Source: Rhodobacter sp. Har01
GTDB lineage: Bacteria; Pseudomonadota; Alphaproteobacteria; Rhodobacterales; Rhodobacteraceae
Assembly: GCF_020564565.1 (NCBI RefSeq)
Contig: NZ_JAJCTD010000001.1
Coordinates: 124,001-188,000 of the forward strand
Direction of reading: 5' to 3'
Length of the DNA stretch: 64,000 nt
Below the pieces are notes generated by a model. That model made no database searches. It saw only the letters and a program-made list of their open reading frames with translations, and had not been told where the DNA came from. Made by a program: the position numbers and the translations under genes. Of this stretch, positions 56,024 through 64,000 are shown piece by piece. Position 1 is the stretch's first letter. Each line of letters opens with the position of its first letter.

Positions 56024-56316
56024 GCCCCAACCTCCACGGCCAAGGCCTCGTCCGACCGTGCCATCTGCTCCAGCGTCTCCTGTGCCTCGCCCAGGTCGCG
56101 CAGGGCGTCCAGCGTTTTCGCCGCCTCGTCTTCGTCGATCAGGCTCATGGCAAAACCGACGTGGATCAGGACCCATTGCCCGACCAGCGCGTCAAGGTCC
56201 GCCCCCGCCACACAGGCGACGTTGACCTCGCGCCGCACGCCCGACACCTCGGCCATGGCCATCAGGCGGGCGGCGTCGGTGATGGCGGTGATCCGGCCGG
56301 GAATTCCCAAACACAT
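56020..56316 (-). CDS. hypC: HypC, chaperone of iron-centre assembly
   Basis: A 98-residue HypC/HybG-family protein. The mature N-terminal Cys is in MCLGIPGRI and holds the iron. WVLIHVGFAMSLIDEDEA is the second family block. It lies between hupR and hypD and overlaps hypD. HupF is its paralogue elsewhere in the operon. Confidence 0.96.
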   Translation of the reverse strand: MCLGIPGRITAITDAARLMAMAEVSGVRREVNVACVAGADLDALVGQWVLIHVGFAMSLIDEDEAAKTLDALRDLGEAQETLEQMARSDEALAVEVGA

Positions 56317-56319
56317 CGC

Positions 56320-57798
56320 CTAATCCTCCTCGTCTTCATGCACCCGGCCCGAGGGGTCGGCGATGCCGTAGCGGTCAAGCTTGGCACGCAGGCCCACCCG
56401 CGACAGGCCCAGTTCCACCGCAGCGCGGGACTTGTTCCAGCGGTGGCGGGTCAGCGTTTCGCGCAGGATGCGCATCTCGATCAGCTCGACCCGGTCCTTC
56501 AGCGTGCCGGCGGCGGTCAGCACGCCATCCGCCGTGCGGTCGGCGCCGGCGTCTGAGGGCGGGGCCTGCAGGATGGCGCGGCTGATCAGTTCGGCGCCCA
56601 GCACGGGGGACTGTGCGAAGATCAGCATCCGCGTCACTTCGTTCCTCAGGTCGCGAAGGTTGCCGGGCCAGTCGTAATTTTCAAGGAACTCCAGCGCGGC
56701 CGGGGTGAAACCGTGGGTCGGCTTGCCGTGCCGGGCCGACAGATCGGCCAGGAAGTCCTGCGCCAGGATCGCCACGTCGCCCCGCCGGGCGCGCAGCGGC
56801 GGGATGGCCAGTTCGGCCACCGAAAGGGCGAAGTAGAGGTCCGGCCGAAAGGCCCCGTCGGCGACGCGGGCCGCCAGGTCGACGCCCGCTCCCGCGATGA
56901 AGCGCAGGTTGGAGGTCAGCACCTCCTGCCCGCCCTGGGGGGTGAAGCTGCCCTCATCCACCAATCGCCAAAGCGCCAGTTGCAGCGCCGGGCTGGCGTG
57001 TTCTATGCCTTCCACGAACAGTGTGCCGCGGTCGGCCTTCTGCGCCAGGCCGATCTTGTTCACGCCCCCCGGCAGCACGCCGCGCTTGGCGCCGAAGAGT
57101 TCCACCAGCGCCAGATCTTCCGGCAGGCCGGCCAGGTTGATTGCGTGGAACGGCTTGTCCGACCGCAGGCTGCCGAAATGGATGGCGCGCGCCAGCCGCG
57201 CCCGGCCGGTGCCGGCTTCGCCCACCAGCAGCACCGGCACGTCGAAACTGGCATAGTGGCGGGCGGTGTCGATCAGCGCATTCATCGGGCTGGTAGGTGA
57301 CCGCAGCAAGGTTTCGAACCCCATCCCATCGCGCAGGGCCGAACGGCGCTTTTCCAGCTTGGTCTGCGCGGTCGAGGCAAGGAAGCGCATCTCCAACGCC
57401 ATGCGTTCGTTCTCGCGCGCGAGCGCGAAGAGCTTGGCGCCGTTGCGGGCGGCCATCAGCAGCTGGTCGGGATGCCAGGGCTTGGTCAGGAACTGGTGGA
57501 TGCCGGCGTCGTTGATCGCCTGGGCCATGGCGGCAGGGTCGGTATAGCCGGTGATGACGATGCGCACCGCATCGGGCCAGCGTTCGCGGATATCGGTCAG
57601 AAGCTCGACCCCGGTCCGCCCCGGCATGCGCTGGTCGCAGATCACCACTTGCACCCATTCCTGTTCCATTCGGATCAGGGCGGCGTCGGCGTCGGGCGCG
57701 GTGACGCAGTCGAATTCGTCCTCCAGCGCCATCCGCATGGCTGAGATCGAATGCGGCTCGTCATCGACCAGCAGCACGGTGGGGCGCGGCGCGGTCAT
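56320..57798 (-). CDS. hupR: HupR response regulator
   Basis: A 492-residue NtrC-family regulator of hydrogenase genes. The receiver has [12 protein letters not shown] and phosphoacceptor Asp55 ([10 protein letters not shown]). The AAA+ domain is degenerate: Walker A reads [13 protein letters not shown] with Arg for Lys, and the sigma-54 GAFTGA loop is replaced by GVLPGG. This matches HupR of Rhodobacter capsulatus, which works without sigma-54. The C-terminal Fis helix-turn-helix ([20 protein letters not shown]) binds DNA. It is embedded between hypB and hypC. Confidence 0.93.
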   Translation of the reverse strand: MTAPRPTVLLVDDEPHSISAMRMALEDEFDCVTAPDADAALIRMEQEWVQVVICDQRMPGRTGVELLTDIRERWPDAVRIVITGYTDPAAMAQAINDAGIHQFLTKPWHPDQLLMAARNGAKLFALARENERMALEMRFLASTAQTKLEKRRSALRDGMGFETLLRSPTSPMNALIDTARHYASFDVPVLLVGEAGTGRARLARAIHFGSLRSDKPFHAINLAGLPEDLALVELFGAKRGVLPGGVNKIGLAQKADRGTLFVEGIEHASPALQLALWRLVDEGSFTPQGGQEVLTSNLRFIAGAGVDLAARVADGAFRPDLYFALSVAELAIPPLRARRGDVAILAQDFLADLSARHGKPTHGFTPAALEFLENYDWPGNLRDLRNEVTRMLIFAQSPVLGAELISRAILQAPPSDAGADRTADGVLTAAGTLKDRVELIEMRILRETLTRHRWNKSRAAVELGLSRVGLRAKLDRYGIADPSGRVHEDEED

Positions 57799-58655
57799 GC
57801 CTTTTCCGCCAGCCGGGCGCGCAGCCAGTCCAGCCAGGCCGCCATGCCGTCGCCGGTGCGGGTGGACAGCCGCAGGATCTCGATGCCCGGGTTCACCCGG
57901 CGCAGGTTGGCTTCGTAAAGCTCAAGGTCCACGTCGCAATGCGGCGCGAGGTCGGTCTTGGTCAGGATCGCCAGCCGCGATGCGGTGAACATGTCGGGGT
58001 ATTTCAGCGGCTTGTCCTCGCCCTCGGTGACCGACAGGATCGCCACCTTGGCATCCTCGCCCAGATCGAACCCGGCCGGGCAGACCAGATTGCCGACGTT
58101 CTCGATGAACAGGAACGACTGCGGGCGGGGCCGCAGGTCGTCAATGGCGGCGCCCACCATCTGCGCATCCAGATGGCAGCCCTTGCCGGTGTTGATCTGG
58201 ATCGCGCGGGCGCCCGTCGCACGGATGCGGTCGGCATCGGCCGAGGTCTGCTGGTCGCCCTCGATCACCGCCAGGGGGGCATCGCCCAAGGCTTCGATGG
58301 TCTTGCACAAGAGCGTGGTCTTGCCCGAGCCGGGCGAGGAGACCAGGTTCAGCGCCAGCACGCCCAGCGCATCCAGCACCCGGCGGTTGCCCTGCGCCAG
58401 CGCGTCGTTCTTGGCCAGGATCGAGGTTTCCACTTCGATCAGCCGGGCCTGCGTCAGGCCAGGGACCGAGACCCCTGCGGCGCCCTGGCCGTAGTGGTGG
58501 TGGTCGTGCCCGGCCTGGACATGCGGGAACGGCAGCGGCGCGGGCTGGAACGCCGGCGCGTGGCTGTGCGGCAGGCCCAGCCGGTGCGCCTCGTCATGGC
58601 TGATCACCCGGCCGTCGGCCGTGACCGTGTCGGAACATCCGCAGACCGTGCACAT
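57795..58655 (-). CDS. hypB: HypB, nickel-insertion GTPase
   Basis: A 286-residue GTPase. CTVCGC at the N-terminus binds nickel and a His-rich stretch follows ([12 protein letters not shown]). The P-loop is [12 protein letters not shown], and [13 protein letters not shown] and LTKTDL are further G motifs. It works with HypA, encoded one base upstream, to deliver nickel. Confidence 0.97.
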   Translation of the reverse strand: MCTVCGCSDTVTADGRVISHDEAHRLGLPHSHAPAFQPAPLPFPHVQAGHDHHHYGQGAAGVSVPGLTQARLIEVETSILAKNDALAQGNRRVLDALGVLALNLVSSPGSGKTTLLCKTIEALGDAPLAVIEGDQQTSADADRIRATGARAIQINTGKGCHLDAQMVGAAIDDLRPRPQSFLFIENVGNLVCPAGFDLGEDAKVAILSVTEGEDKPLKYPDMFTASRLAILTKTDLAPHCDVDLELYEANLRRVNPGIEILRLSTRTGDGMAAWLDWLRARLAEKA

Positions 58656-58656
58656 C

Positions 58657-58998
58657 CTATGCCACCTCCATGTCCTTGATCCGCATCTCGTCGCCGCCGT
58701 TGGGGATCAGCTTGCCGCCGCCGCACAGCGGGCAGGGCGCCAGCCGGTCGGCGATCTCGACCGTCTTCATGCAGTCGAAGCACAGCGCCTGGCCGGCCAG
58801 GTCGATCATCTCCAGCCGCGCACCTTCGGCCGGGCTGCCGCGCATCACCACGTCGAAGGCGAAGTCCAGCGCCGGCTTTTCCACCCCGGCGAAGCGGCCG
58901 ATTTCCAGCCGCAGCACGGTGACACGGGAAAAGCCGTGCTTCGCCGCCTGGTCCTGGACGATGCTGCGGATGCCTTCGGCAAGGCTCATCTCATGCAT
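58657..58998 (-). CDS. hypA: HypA, nickel chaperone
   Basis: A 113-residue protein. [10 protein letters not shown] gives the nickel ligands (Met1, His2). The zinc site is [20 protein letters not shown] (two CxxC). The start at 58998 is from the invariant N-terminus, which overlaps the hupK end by 8 bases. Confidence 0.97.
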   Translation of the reverse strand: MHEMSLAEGIRSIVQDQAAKHGFSRVTVLRLEIGRFAGVEKPALDFAFDVVMRGSPAEGARLEMIDLAGQALCFDCMKTVEIADRLAPCPLCGGGKLIPNGGDEMRIKDMEVA

Positions 58999-59851
58999 GC
59001 TGCGCCTCGCAAAGGGTAACCGGGATGCAGGGATCGTGCAGGGCGATGACCTGCGGGGCAAGGGGGTGAAGGGCGGCGGGCAGGCTGGCAAGCGATTGCA
59101 GCAGCGCGCCGCCGGGGGCCAGCAGGTGGTCGGTGGGGGTGCGGCGGGTGATGCCGGTGATCAGGCCGCCCGCATGGGACAGCCGCAGCGCATAGGCGCC
59201 GCGCGCGGCCGGAACGGTAGCGATGCCGTCCCGGCAGGTCGGCGGCGGCAGCCGGCGGGCCAGCGCGGCCTCGAGATCGGCCAGCAGGCCCAGATAGCGC
59301 CACAGCGGGCCGCGACCGAACGCGGCCTCGACCTGGCGCAGCAGTGGGTGGTCCGCCTGCCGCCCGGCGGCCGAATTCTCGAAGGCCCCGGCGGCCAGCG
59401 GGTCTGCGGGCCGCGGCAGCGGCGGGCAGCAGGCCGCGCCGGGCGGGAACAGGGCGACGATGCGGCGGGCCAGCCCGGCGACGGGGGCGGGGCCGGCCAG
59501 CCAGTCGGCCAGACCGGCGCCGTCCTGCGGCAGGCGGCCCAGCAAGGCGGCGGGGTCCGCGGGCAGCGGCAGCGGGGCCATGTCGAAGGCGCGGCGCAGG
59601 GTGACGCAAAGGCGGGCCACATGGTCGCGGATCACCTCGGCCGCGGTGTCGGTGTCGCCCGCGGGCAGGCCCAGAGACAGCCGCGCCGCCAGCCCCTGCG
59701 CGTGCCGGCACAGATTGAACAGCCGCGGCAACAGATCGGCGGCCTCGGTCACCGGCTTGCCCAGAAGCAGCGCTTCAAGCGGCAGGGGAGGGGCTGCCGC
59801 GAGGCGCGGGCCCTGGGGGCCAAGCGTGACTGAGGCCGCCGAAAGGGTCAT
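58991..59851 (-). CDS. hupK: HupK, hydrogenase large-subunit-like maturation protein
   Basis: A 286-residue protein. The family is related to the hydrogenase large subunit but lacks the active-site Cys set: [11 protein letters not shown] stands where RxCGxC would be, and the C-terminal [14 protein letters not shown] resembles the DPCxxC end. It is thought to act in cofactor assembly for O2-tolerant synthesis. It overlaps hypA and hupJ. Confidence 0.87.
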   Translation of the reverse strand: MTLSAASVTLGPQGPRLAAAPPLPLEALLLGKPVTEAADLLPRLFNLCRHAQGLAARLSLGLPAGDTDTAAEVIRDHVARLCVTLRRAFDMAPLPLPADPAALLGRLPQDGAGLADWLAGPAPVAGLARRIVALFPPGAACCPPLPRPADPLAAGAFENSAAGRQADHPLLRQVEAAFGRGPLWRYLGLLADLEAALARRLPPPTCRDGIATVPAARGAYALRLSHAGGLITGITRRTPTDHLLAPGGALLQSLASLPAALHPLAPQVIALHDPCIPVTLCEAQHA

Positions 59852-60609
59852 CCGCCAAGGCCTCCGGTCAGCAGGCTGCGGCGCGACGGTTCGGGGTCGG
59901 GTTGGGGCGGCGGCGCAAGCTCGGCCTCGCGCCGGGCGCGGATTTCGCCGGCGCGGTCGGTCTCGGCGCGGTTCTCCGGACGGAACAGTTCCTGCATGAT
60001 CGCGCGGGCCACGTCCACCGCCTGAAGCTGCGAGGTGAAATCGCCCATCGGCGAGAACAGCGAGCAGGCCAGATAGGGGCCGACCATCGGCCGGCTGTTG
60101 TGCAGGAATTCATAGTCGCCCGAGGCGAAGGCGATGGTCTCCTTGGCGCCGGCGGGCAGCAAGGGCCAGACGTTCGGCGGCAGGAAGACCAGGTTCATGA
60201 ACCAGGGCGCGACCAGAACGCCGAGAAAGCCGCCCTCCCAGGGCTGGAAGTCCACCGCCTGCACATGCAGGGCATGGTTCACCATCGGCACGTCGCGCAT
60301 CTTGGCATGGAAGACCTCGCGGAAGTCCGCCACCAGCGCTTCGGTGCGGCGGTCGCGCTCGGCCAGCACCGAGGCATCCGGCGCGCCGGGGTCCTCGCGC
60401 ACCAGGAACTGCGCCTTGGGGGCCTGGCAACCGGGGCAGGCCCAGTCGTCCGGCAGGTCGCGGAAGGCGGTGCCGGGCAGCACCTGGCGGGTGTCGTCGC
60501 CCTCGGCCGGGTCATAGGGCGTCCAGCAGATCTTGCATTCCATGATCGCCAGGGGGCTGATCCGGTCGGCCGCGCCCAGATAGCTGCCCTCGAAGCCCGA
60601 GGAACTCAT
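59848..60609 (-). CDS. hupJ: HupJ, rubredoxin-HybE fusion
   Basis: A 253-residue two-domain protein. Residues about 20-75 are rubredoxin-like with CKICWTPYDP and CPGCQAP. The rest is a HybE-family chaperone domain (FHAKMRDVPMVNHALHV, GVLVAPWFMNLVFLPP) that may protect or deliver the small subunit. The start at 60609 (MSSSGFEG) overlaps the hupH stop by four bases. Confidence 0.9.
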   Translation of the reverse strand: MSSSGFEGSYLGAADRISPLAIMECKICWTPYDPAEGDDTRQVLPGTAFRDLPDDWACPGCQAPKAQFLVREDPGAPDASVLAERDRRTEALVADFREVFHAKMRDVPMVNHALHVQAVDFQPWEGGFLGVLVAPWFMNLVFLPPNVWPLLPAGAKETIAFASGDYEFLHNSRPMVGPYLACSLFSPMGDFTSQLQAVDVARAIMQELFRPENRAETDRAGEIRARREAELAPPPQPDPEPSRRSLLTGGLGG

Positions 60610-61439
60610 CGGATCGCCTCGATCACGTCGCGGATGCGAAAGGCGCTGTCGGCCAGATCCTCGGCGGCGGCCAGCGCCACCTCGGGCATCTCCGAGACCT
60701 CGAAGGTATCCAGGATCAGCGTGTCCATCGAGTTGAAGAACTGCACCCGCCAGACCGCGGCCTGGGCGGTGGCGGTGATCCGGCAATTGCCGTAGCCGCG
60801 CGACAGGATGGTCACGGCGCCTTCGCCCAGGGCCTGATCCAGCCAGTCCAGGTCTTCCGGCGTGTGCGGCAGCAGCGTCAGGTTGACCACATGCGCCATC
60901 TCGCCGGGGCGATAGTCTTGCGACCGGTCCAGAAGCTCGGTCAGCACGGCGGGGGCGTTGGCAAGGCCCGGGACGGGGCGGGGCGGTTTCCCCAGCGCGG
61001 GGCGGTGGGGAACATGGGCGCGCGACAGCGCCGGCGCCGGGACGGCACCGATCTCGACGCGGTCCAGGCCCTCGGCCAGCAGCATCCAGACGCCGGCGAA
61101 GACGCTTTCCTGCACCGCAATGGCGGGCCGGCCGCGCAGCTTCATCGACACCTCGCCCTGGCCCAGGGCATCGGCCAGAACCTTCCGCGCGCCGGGGGAC
61201 AGGCGGCCAAGGTCGAACACCGCCCCCGGCCCGCCCTGCGCGGCGATCTCGCAGGCCGCCGCCATTTCCGCCAGCAGCGCCAGCGCCTCGGCGGTGCCGG
61301 CGGGGTCCACCGGGTCGGGGATGTGCGGGGCATAGGTCCGCATCCCCGAAGGCAGCGCCAGGTATTGCAGCCCGCCCTCCGGGTCGGGCTGCGAGCCGGG
61401 GCCGAAGCCGGCGGGGGGCAGGGTGAAGGGCGATACCAT
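60606..61439 (-). CDS. hupH: HupH hydrogenase expression protein
   Basis: A 277-residue protein of the HupH/HyaF family (LPSGMRTYAPHIPD, SVFAGVWMLLAEG, ILSRGYGNCRITAT). Involved in Fe-S-cluster or small-subunit maturation in related systems. It lies 8 bases after hupG and overlaps hupJ by four bases. Confidence 0.9.
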   Translation of the reverse strand: MVSPFTLPPAGFGPGSQPDPEGGLQYLALPSGMRTYAPHIPDPVDPAGTAEALALLAEMAAACEIAAQGGPGAVFDLGRLSPGARKVLADALGQGEVSMKLRGRPAIAVQESVFAGVWMLLAEGLDRVEIGAVPAPALSRAHVPHRPALGKPPRPVPGLANAPAVLTELLDRSQDYRPGEMAHVVNLTLLPHTPEDLDWLDQALGEGAVTILSRGYGNCRITATAQAAVWRVQFFNSMDTLILDTFEVSEMPEVALAAAEDLADSAFRIRDVIEAIR

Positions 61440-61447
61440 GGCGGGCC

Positions 61448-61861
61448 TCAGGCGGGTTGCAGCGACAGGATGTGGGTGACGCGGGCCAGATAGTCCGACC
61501 AGTCGCGCACCTTCTCGATGGCGCCCAGGAAGGCGCCGTCGCGGAAGAACAGGAAGCCCGGCGTCTTCAGCGCGCGGGTCTGTTCGCGCAGGCTGGCTTC
61601 GATGGCGTCATCGACGACGGCGCAGTCGAAGGCGCCCTGGAAGGCCTGGCGAAGTTCCGGCAGGATCACCGCGGCATCGACGGTTTCCAGGTTGCGGCGC
61701 GGGTCGCCGGGCACGAACAGGCAATGCGCGCCGGGACGGGACAGGATTTCGGCCAGGTCATGCGCGCTGTGCAGGCGGGGATAGCCGAAGTCGGTCTCCA
61801 GCCGGGCGATCAGCGGGTGGATCGCGGCAGGGCCGGGGTCATCGGGGGCATGGTCGTGCAT
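61448..61861 (-). CDS. hupG: HupG, thioredoxin-like small-subunit chaperone
   Basis: A 137-residue protein of the HupG/HyaE family: a thioredoxin fold without the CxxC (CLFVPGDPRRNLETVDAAV, TPGFLFFRDGAFLGAI). HyaE-type proteins bind the Tat signal peptide of the small subunit. It lies between hupF and hupH in the operon. Confidence 0.9.
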   Translation of the reverse strand: MHDHAPDDPGPAAIHPLIARLETDFGYPRLHSAHDLAEILSRPGAHCLFVPGDPRRNLETVDAAVILPELRQAFQGAFDCAVVDDAIEASLREQTRALKTPGFLFFRDGAFLGAIEKVRDWSDYLARVTHILSLQPA

Positions 61862-61865
61862 CGGG

Positions 61866-62183
61866 TCACCCTTGGGTCTGGCCCGCGTCCAGCGCGGATT
61901 GAAGATGCGGCGGCAGCTGCGGCGGACGGTCGAGGTCGGCGAAAGCCTCGCCCAGGCCGCCGCCCTGCATCAGAGAGGACAGGCCAGCCAGCGCGGCGCG
62001 AATCTTTTGCGCCTCGGCTTCGGCCAGGATCGCCCGGGCGGTGCCCAGGAAGCCCAGCACCCAGTCGCCGGGGCGGGCTTCGGGCACCAGCGACAGGTCC
62101 AACGTCTCGGTGCGGTCGCCGTCGGTTGCGCAGGCCGCGATGCCGTCGATTGCAGTGATGCGCAGCGGGATACCGACGCACAT
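61866..62183 (-). CDS. hupF: HupF, HypC paralogue
   Basis: A 105-residue HypC-family protein with MCVGIPLRI (the ligand Cys). It is longer at the C-terminus than HypC here (98 residues) and divergent. HupF protects the large subunit during aerobic assembly in rhizobia. Its ATG overlaps the hupD stop in TGATG. Confidence 0.92.
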   Translation of the reverse strand: MCVGIPLRITAIDGIAACATDGDRTETLDLSLVPEARPGDWVLGFLGTARAILAEAEAQKIRAALAGLSSLMQGGGLGEAFADLDRPPQLPPHLQSALDAGQTQG

Positions 62184-62791
62184 CACACGGCCTCGGGAAA
62201 GAAACGGGCGTCGCCGATGCGGCAGGCTTCGGCTTCCGAGGGGCGGCCGGCTTCGTAGGCGTCGCGTCGGATGGACGGGTCGGCCAGCAGCGGCGCCTCG
62301 GTGCGGCCCTGGGCGACGGGCACGCCCCAGCCGGCCAGGATGTCGCGGGCGATGCGCAGGGCCTCGGGGATGCGGGCGGCGACCTCGGGGCGCAACCCGC
62401 CGCCGTAGTCTTCCAACTCGACCGGCTGGCAGCCGATCAGCGCCAGGTCCGGCGGGCAGCGGCCCAGCAGTCGGGCGGTGGCGATCACGTCCTGGAACCC
62501 GGTCTGGTGCAGGCTCATCTTCTTGGCGCCCAGGAAGGCCGGCACCTCGTCGCCCTCGATCCGCTTCAGCGTGCCGGAGGGCAGGCCGTAGTCGATGGCA
62601 TCGAACACCAAGAGCGCGTCGGCCTCTTCCAGGAACGGCAGCAGGTACAGCCCCTGGGTGCCGCCATCCATCAGGCGCACGTTGCCCGGCAGGGCGTGGC
62701 ATTCGGCCATGGCCTCGACACAGCGCACCCCAAAGCCTTCGTCGGCCCAGAGCACGTTGCCGATGCCAAGAATCAGCACTCGCTTCGACAC
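62183..62791 (-). CDS. hupD: HupD, hydrogenase large-subunit endopeptidase
   Basis: A 202-residue aspartic endopeptidase that removes the large-subunit tail after nickel insertion. The nickel ligands are in [13 protein letters not shown] (Glu), FDAIDYG (Asp) and [10 protein letters not shown] (His). The start is set at GTG 62791 because GGGAGGAG lies 4 bases upstream. ATG 62839 is in frame but overlaps the dyad described beside it. It is the first gene of the maturation operon. Confidence 0.93.
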   Translation of the reverse strand: MSKRVLILGIGNVLWADEGFGVRCVEAMAECHALPGNVRLMDGGTQGLYLLPFLEEADALLVFDAIDYGLPSGTLKRIEGDEVPAFLGAKKMSLHQTGFQDVIATARLLGRCPPDLALIGCQPVELEDYGGGLRPEVAARIPEALRIARDILAGWGVPVAQGRTEAPLLADPSIRRDAYEAGRPSEAEACRIGDARFFPEAV

Positions 62792-62820
62792 CGGCTCCTC
62801 CCTCGTGGCTGGTCGAACGG

Positions 62821-62846
62821 CTTTCACCTTGGTCATCAAGTGAAAG
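62821..62846. promoter_or_regulatory. Putative HupR site: TTG-N5-CAA within a larger dyad
   Basis: CTTTCAC (62821-62827) and GTGAAAG (62840-62846) flank TTGGTCATCAA (62829-62839), a TTG-N5-CAA motif like the HupR site reported upstream of hupSL in Rhodobacter capsulatus. It lies 38 bases before hupD and 240 bases before hupT. Binding is inferred. Confidence 0.6.
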
Positions 62847-63087
62847 CATGGTTTGCAGGGCAGGCAGAAAGCGAAATGTCAAAGCAAGGAAAAATCGCAT
62901 AGAACTTTGAAGATACGCTGCAAATTCGGCGATCAGTGGCTTCTGGGCGGCGCTAATTCTGGAAGGAAGTCTGACAGTTCTGGCGTCGATCTGGAAGATG
63001 GGTTTCCAGTCACGGATCAGGCCCGACCGCCTGGGGGCGCTGCGGATTTCTCTTCCCCAACCGCCGGGCCGCTTCTAGCATTCCCCT

Positions 63088-64000
63088 ATGGCATCCCAGA
63101 CCGGCCTGACAGGCCCCGAGCGGCCCCCGCATTTCACCGACGACGCCTGGATCGAGGTCCTGTCGGCGGTGGACCGGACCTATGCCGATCTGGTGGTCTA
63201 TCAGGAACAGTTGGAACGCCAGAACGCCGAACTGGAAGAGATGCGCACCTTCCTGACGGCGATCCTGTCCTCGGTCTCGGACGTGCTGATCGTTGCCGAC
63301 CGCGCCGGCCGCGTCGCCCGGATCAGCCGGTCGGTCATGGCCCTGACCGGCTGCACCGAGGCCACTGCGCTGGGCCGCCCGCTGGCCGAGATGTTCGAGA
63401 CCGGTGAGCGTGCGGTGCTGGGCGGCCTGCTGCAGATGGTACGCGACCGTCGCCGCAGTACCGGGCTTGAGGCGAACCTGCTGACGGCGACCGGGGTCGA
63501 ACCGCTGGACGTCTCGATCGCACCGCGGCTCGACGACCGCGGCCGGGTCGATGGCTTCGTGCTGACCGGCCGGCCGATGGGCGCACTGCGCAAGGCTTAT
63601 GCCGAGCTGACCGACAGCCACGACGCGCTGAAGACGGCGCAGGCGCAACTGGTGCGCAACGAGAAGCTGGCCTCGCTGGGCCGCCTTCTGGCCGGCGTGG
63701 CGCATGAGTTGAACAACCCGATCAGCTTCGTCTACGCCAATGCCCATGCGCTGGAACGCTATGCCGGCAAGTTCGAGACCTACTTCGCCCGAGTGCAGGA
63801 AGGTGCCGGTCGCGAAGAGCTGATCGCCCTGCGGCAAAGCCTGCGGCTGGACCGCGAAATGGCCAACCTGCGCGAGGCGATCCAGGGCGCCCGCGACGGC
63901 GCCGAACGGGTGCGCGACATTGTGGAAGATCTGCGCCGCCTGTCCTCGGACGGCTCGGGCGAGAAAACCGTCTTTGACCTGGCCGAGACCGTGCGGATCG
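63088..64000 (+). CDS. hupT: HupT sensor histidine kinase, N-terminal part (3' end outside window)
   Basis: 304 residues are visible. A short coiled coil (residues about 38-60) leads to a PAS domain (VSDVLIVADRAGRVARISR, residues about 60-170), then the dimerisation helix with phosphoacceptor His206 in GVAHELNNPISFVYANA. There is no membrane segment, so it is cytosolic. HupT receives the H2 signal through HupUV and controls HupR. It is divergent from hupD. The kinase domain runs out of the window. Confidence 0.92.
   Translation, partial: MASQTGLTGPERPPHFTDDAWIEVLSAVDRTYADLVVYQEQLERQNAELEEMRTFLTAILSSVSDVLIVADRAGRVARISRSVMALTGCTEATALGRPLAEMFETGERAVLGGLLQMVRDRRRSTGLEANLLTATGVEPLDVSIAPRLDDRGRVDGFVLTGRPMGALRKAYAELTDSHDALKTAQAQLVRNEKLASLGRLLAGVAHELNNPISFVYANAHALERYAGKFETYFARVQEGAGREELIALRQSLRLDREMANLREAIQGARDGAERVRDIVEDLRRLSSDGSGEKTVFDLAETVRI

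Overview
The window is GC-rich chromosomal DNA from a photosynthetic member of the Rhodobacteraceae (a Rhodobacter/Rhodovulum-like purple non-sulfur bacterium). The evidence is a pucBAC light-harvesting-II operon with tandem PpsR/CrtJ-type sites, an uptake-hydrogenase maturation operon in the Rhodobacter capsulatus order, a circularly permuted two-piece tmRNA with the tag ANDNRAPMALAA, trgAB tellurite-resistance genes, a zeta-type F1-ATPase inhibitor, SspB, and family-typical intergenic repeats. Genes are dense and use both strands.

Layout. 1-2.7 kb: three co-directional genes (a truncated-by-window metallophosphoesterase and two proteins I do not recognise). 2.8-8.4 kb: a graveyard of broken genes that once formed a creatinine/creatine catabolic island: a GlxA-family AraC regulator with an in-frame stop, an ABC importer reduced to fragments, a LysR regulator fused to the remains of the binding protein, creatininase with deletion and frameshift, and creatinase with a frameshift. 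8.6-11.1 kb: AhpD-like protein, class IV aminotransferase, tRNA-Ile2, phosphoesterase and lipid-kinase-like protein. 12.1-18.1 kb: purM-purN, rnd, a lipoprotein, sufE, an Xaa-Pro aminopeptidase. 18.2-25.8 kb: cobT, cobS, msrB, a secreted repeat protein, a J-domain protein, bolA, glcB. 26-28.5 kb: ArsR/SRPBCC pair, purC, zeta inhibitor. 28.6-34.4 kb: an MprF-like protein, then a homocysteine methyltransferase, a radical SAM protein, a corrinoid protein, a 51-residue membrane protein and a DUF1638 protein, which look like a divided B12-dependent methyl-transfer module. 34.5-43.9 kb: outer-membrane protein, fumC and small neighbours, sspB, chrB-like/chrA, tmRNA, GNAT protein, a lone ABC binding protein, an acuI-like reductase. 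44.2-51.2 kb: class V aminotransferase, photolyase, cfa, trgA, trgB, a GntR regulator and an FAH-family hydrolase.

51.4-64 kb is the photosynthesis/hydrogen block. pucB-pucA-pucC run leftward from a control region with two TGT-N12-ACA sites. To their right a tightly overlapped twelve-gene operon hupDFGHJK-hypAB-hupR-hypCDE also runs leftward, and the sensor kinase hupT runs rightward off the window. The structural genes hupSLC are not ahead of hupD. Instead hupD and hupT are divergent, and their intergene contains a TTG-N5-CAA dyad resembling a HupR site. HupT and HupR form the H2-responsive two-component pair, and the remaining genes build and insert the NiFe(CN)2CO centre and mature the small and large subunits.

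Three kinds of repeated extragenic element recur: GGGGTATTT/CCAAGATGAA arms (several as inverted pairs), a palindrome built from CGAATTTTCG, and one built from CGATTTCCG. I saw no CRISPR array, insertion sequence, rRNA or intact prophage. Most other open frames, including several over 500 codons, are antisense shadows caused by the high GC content.
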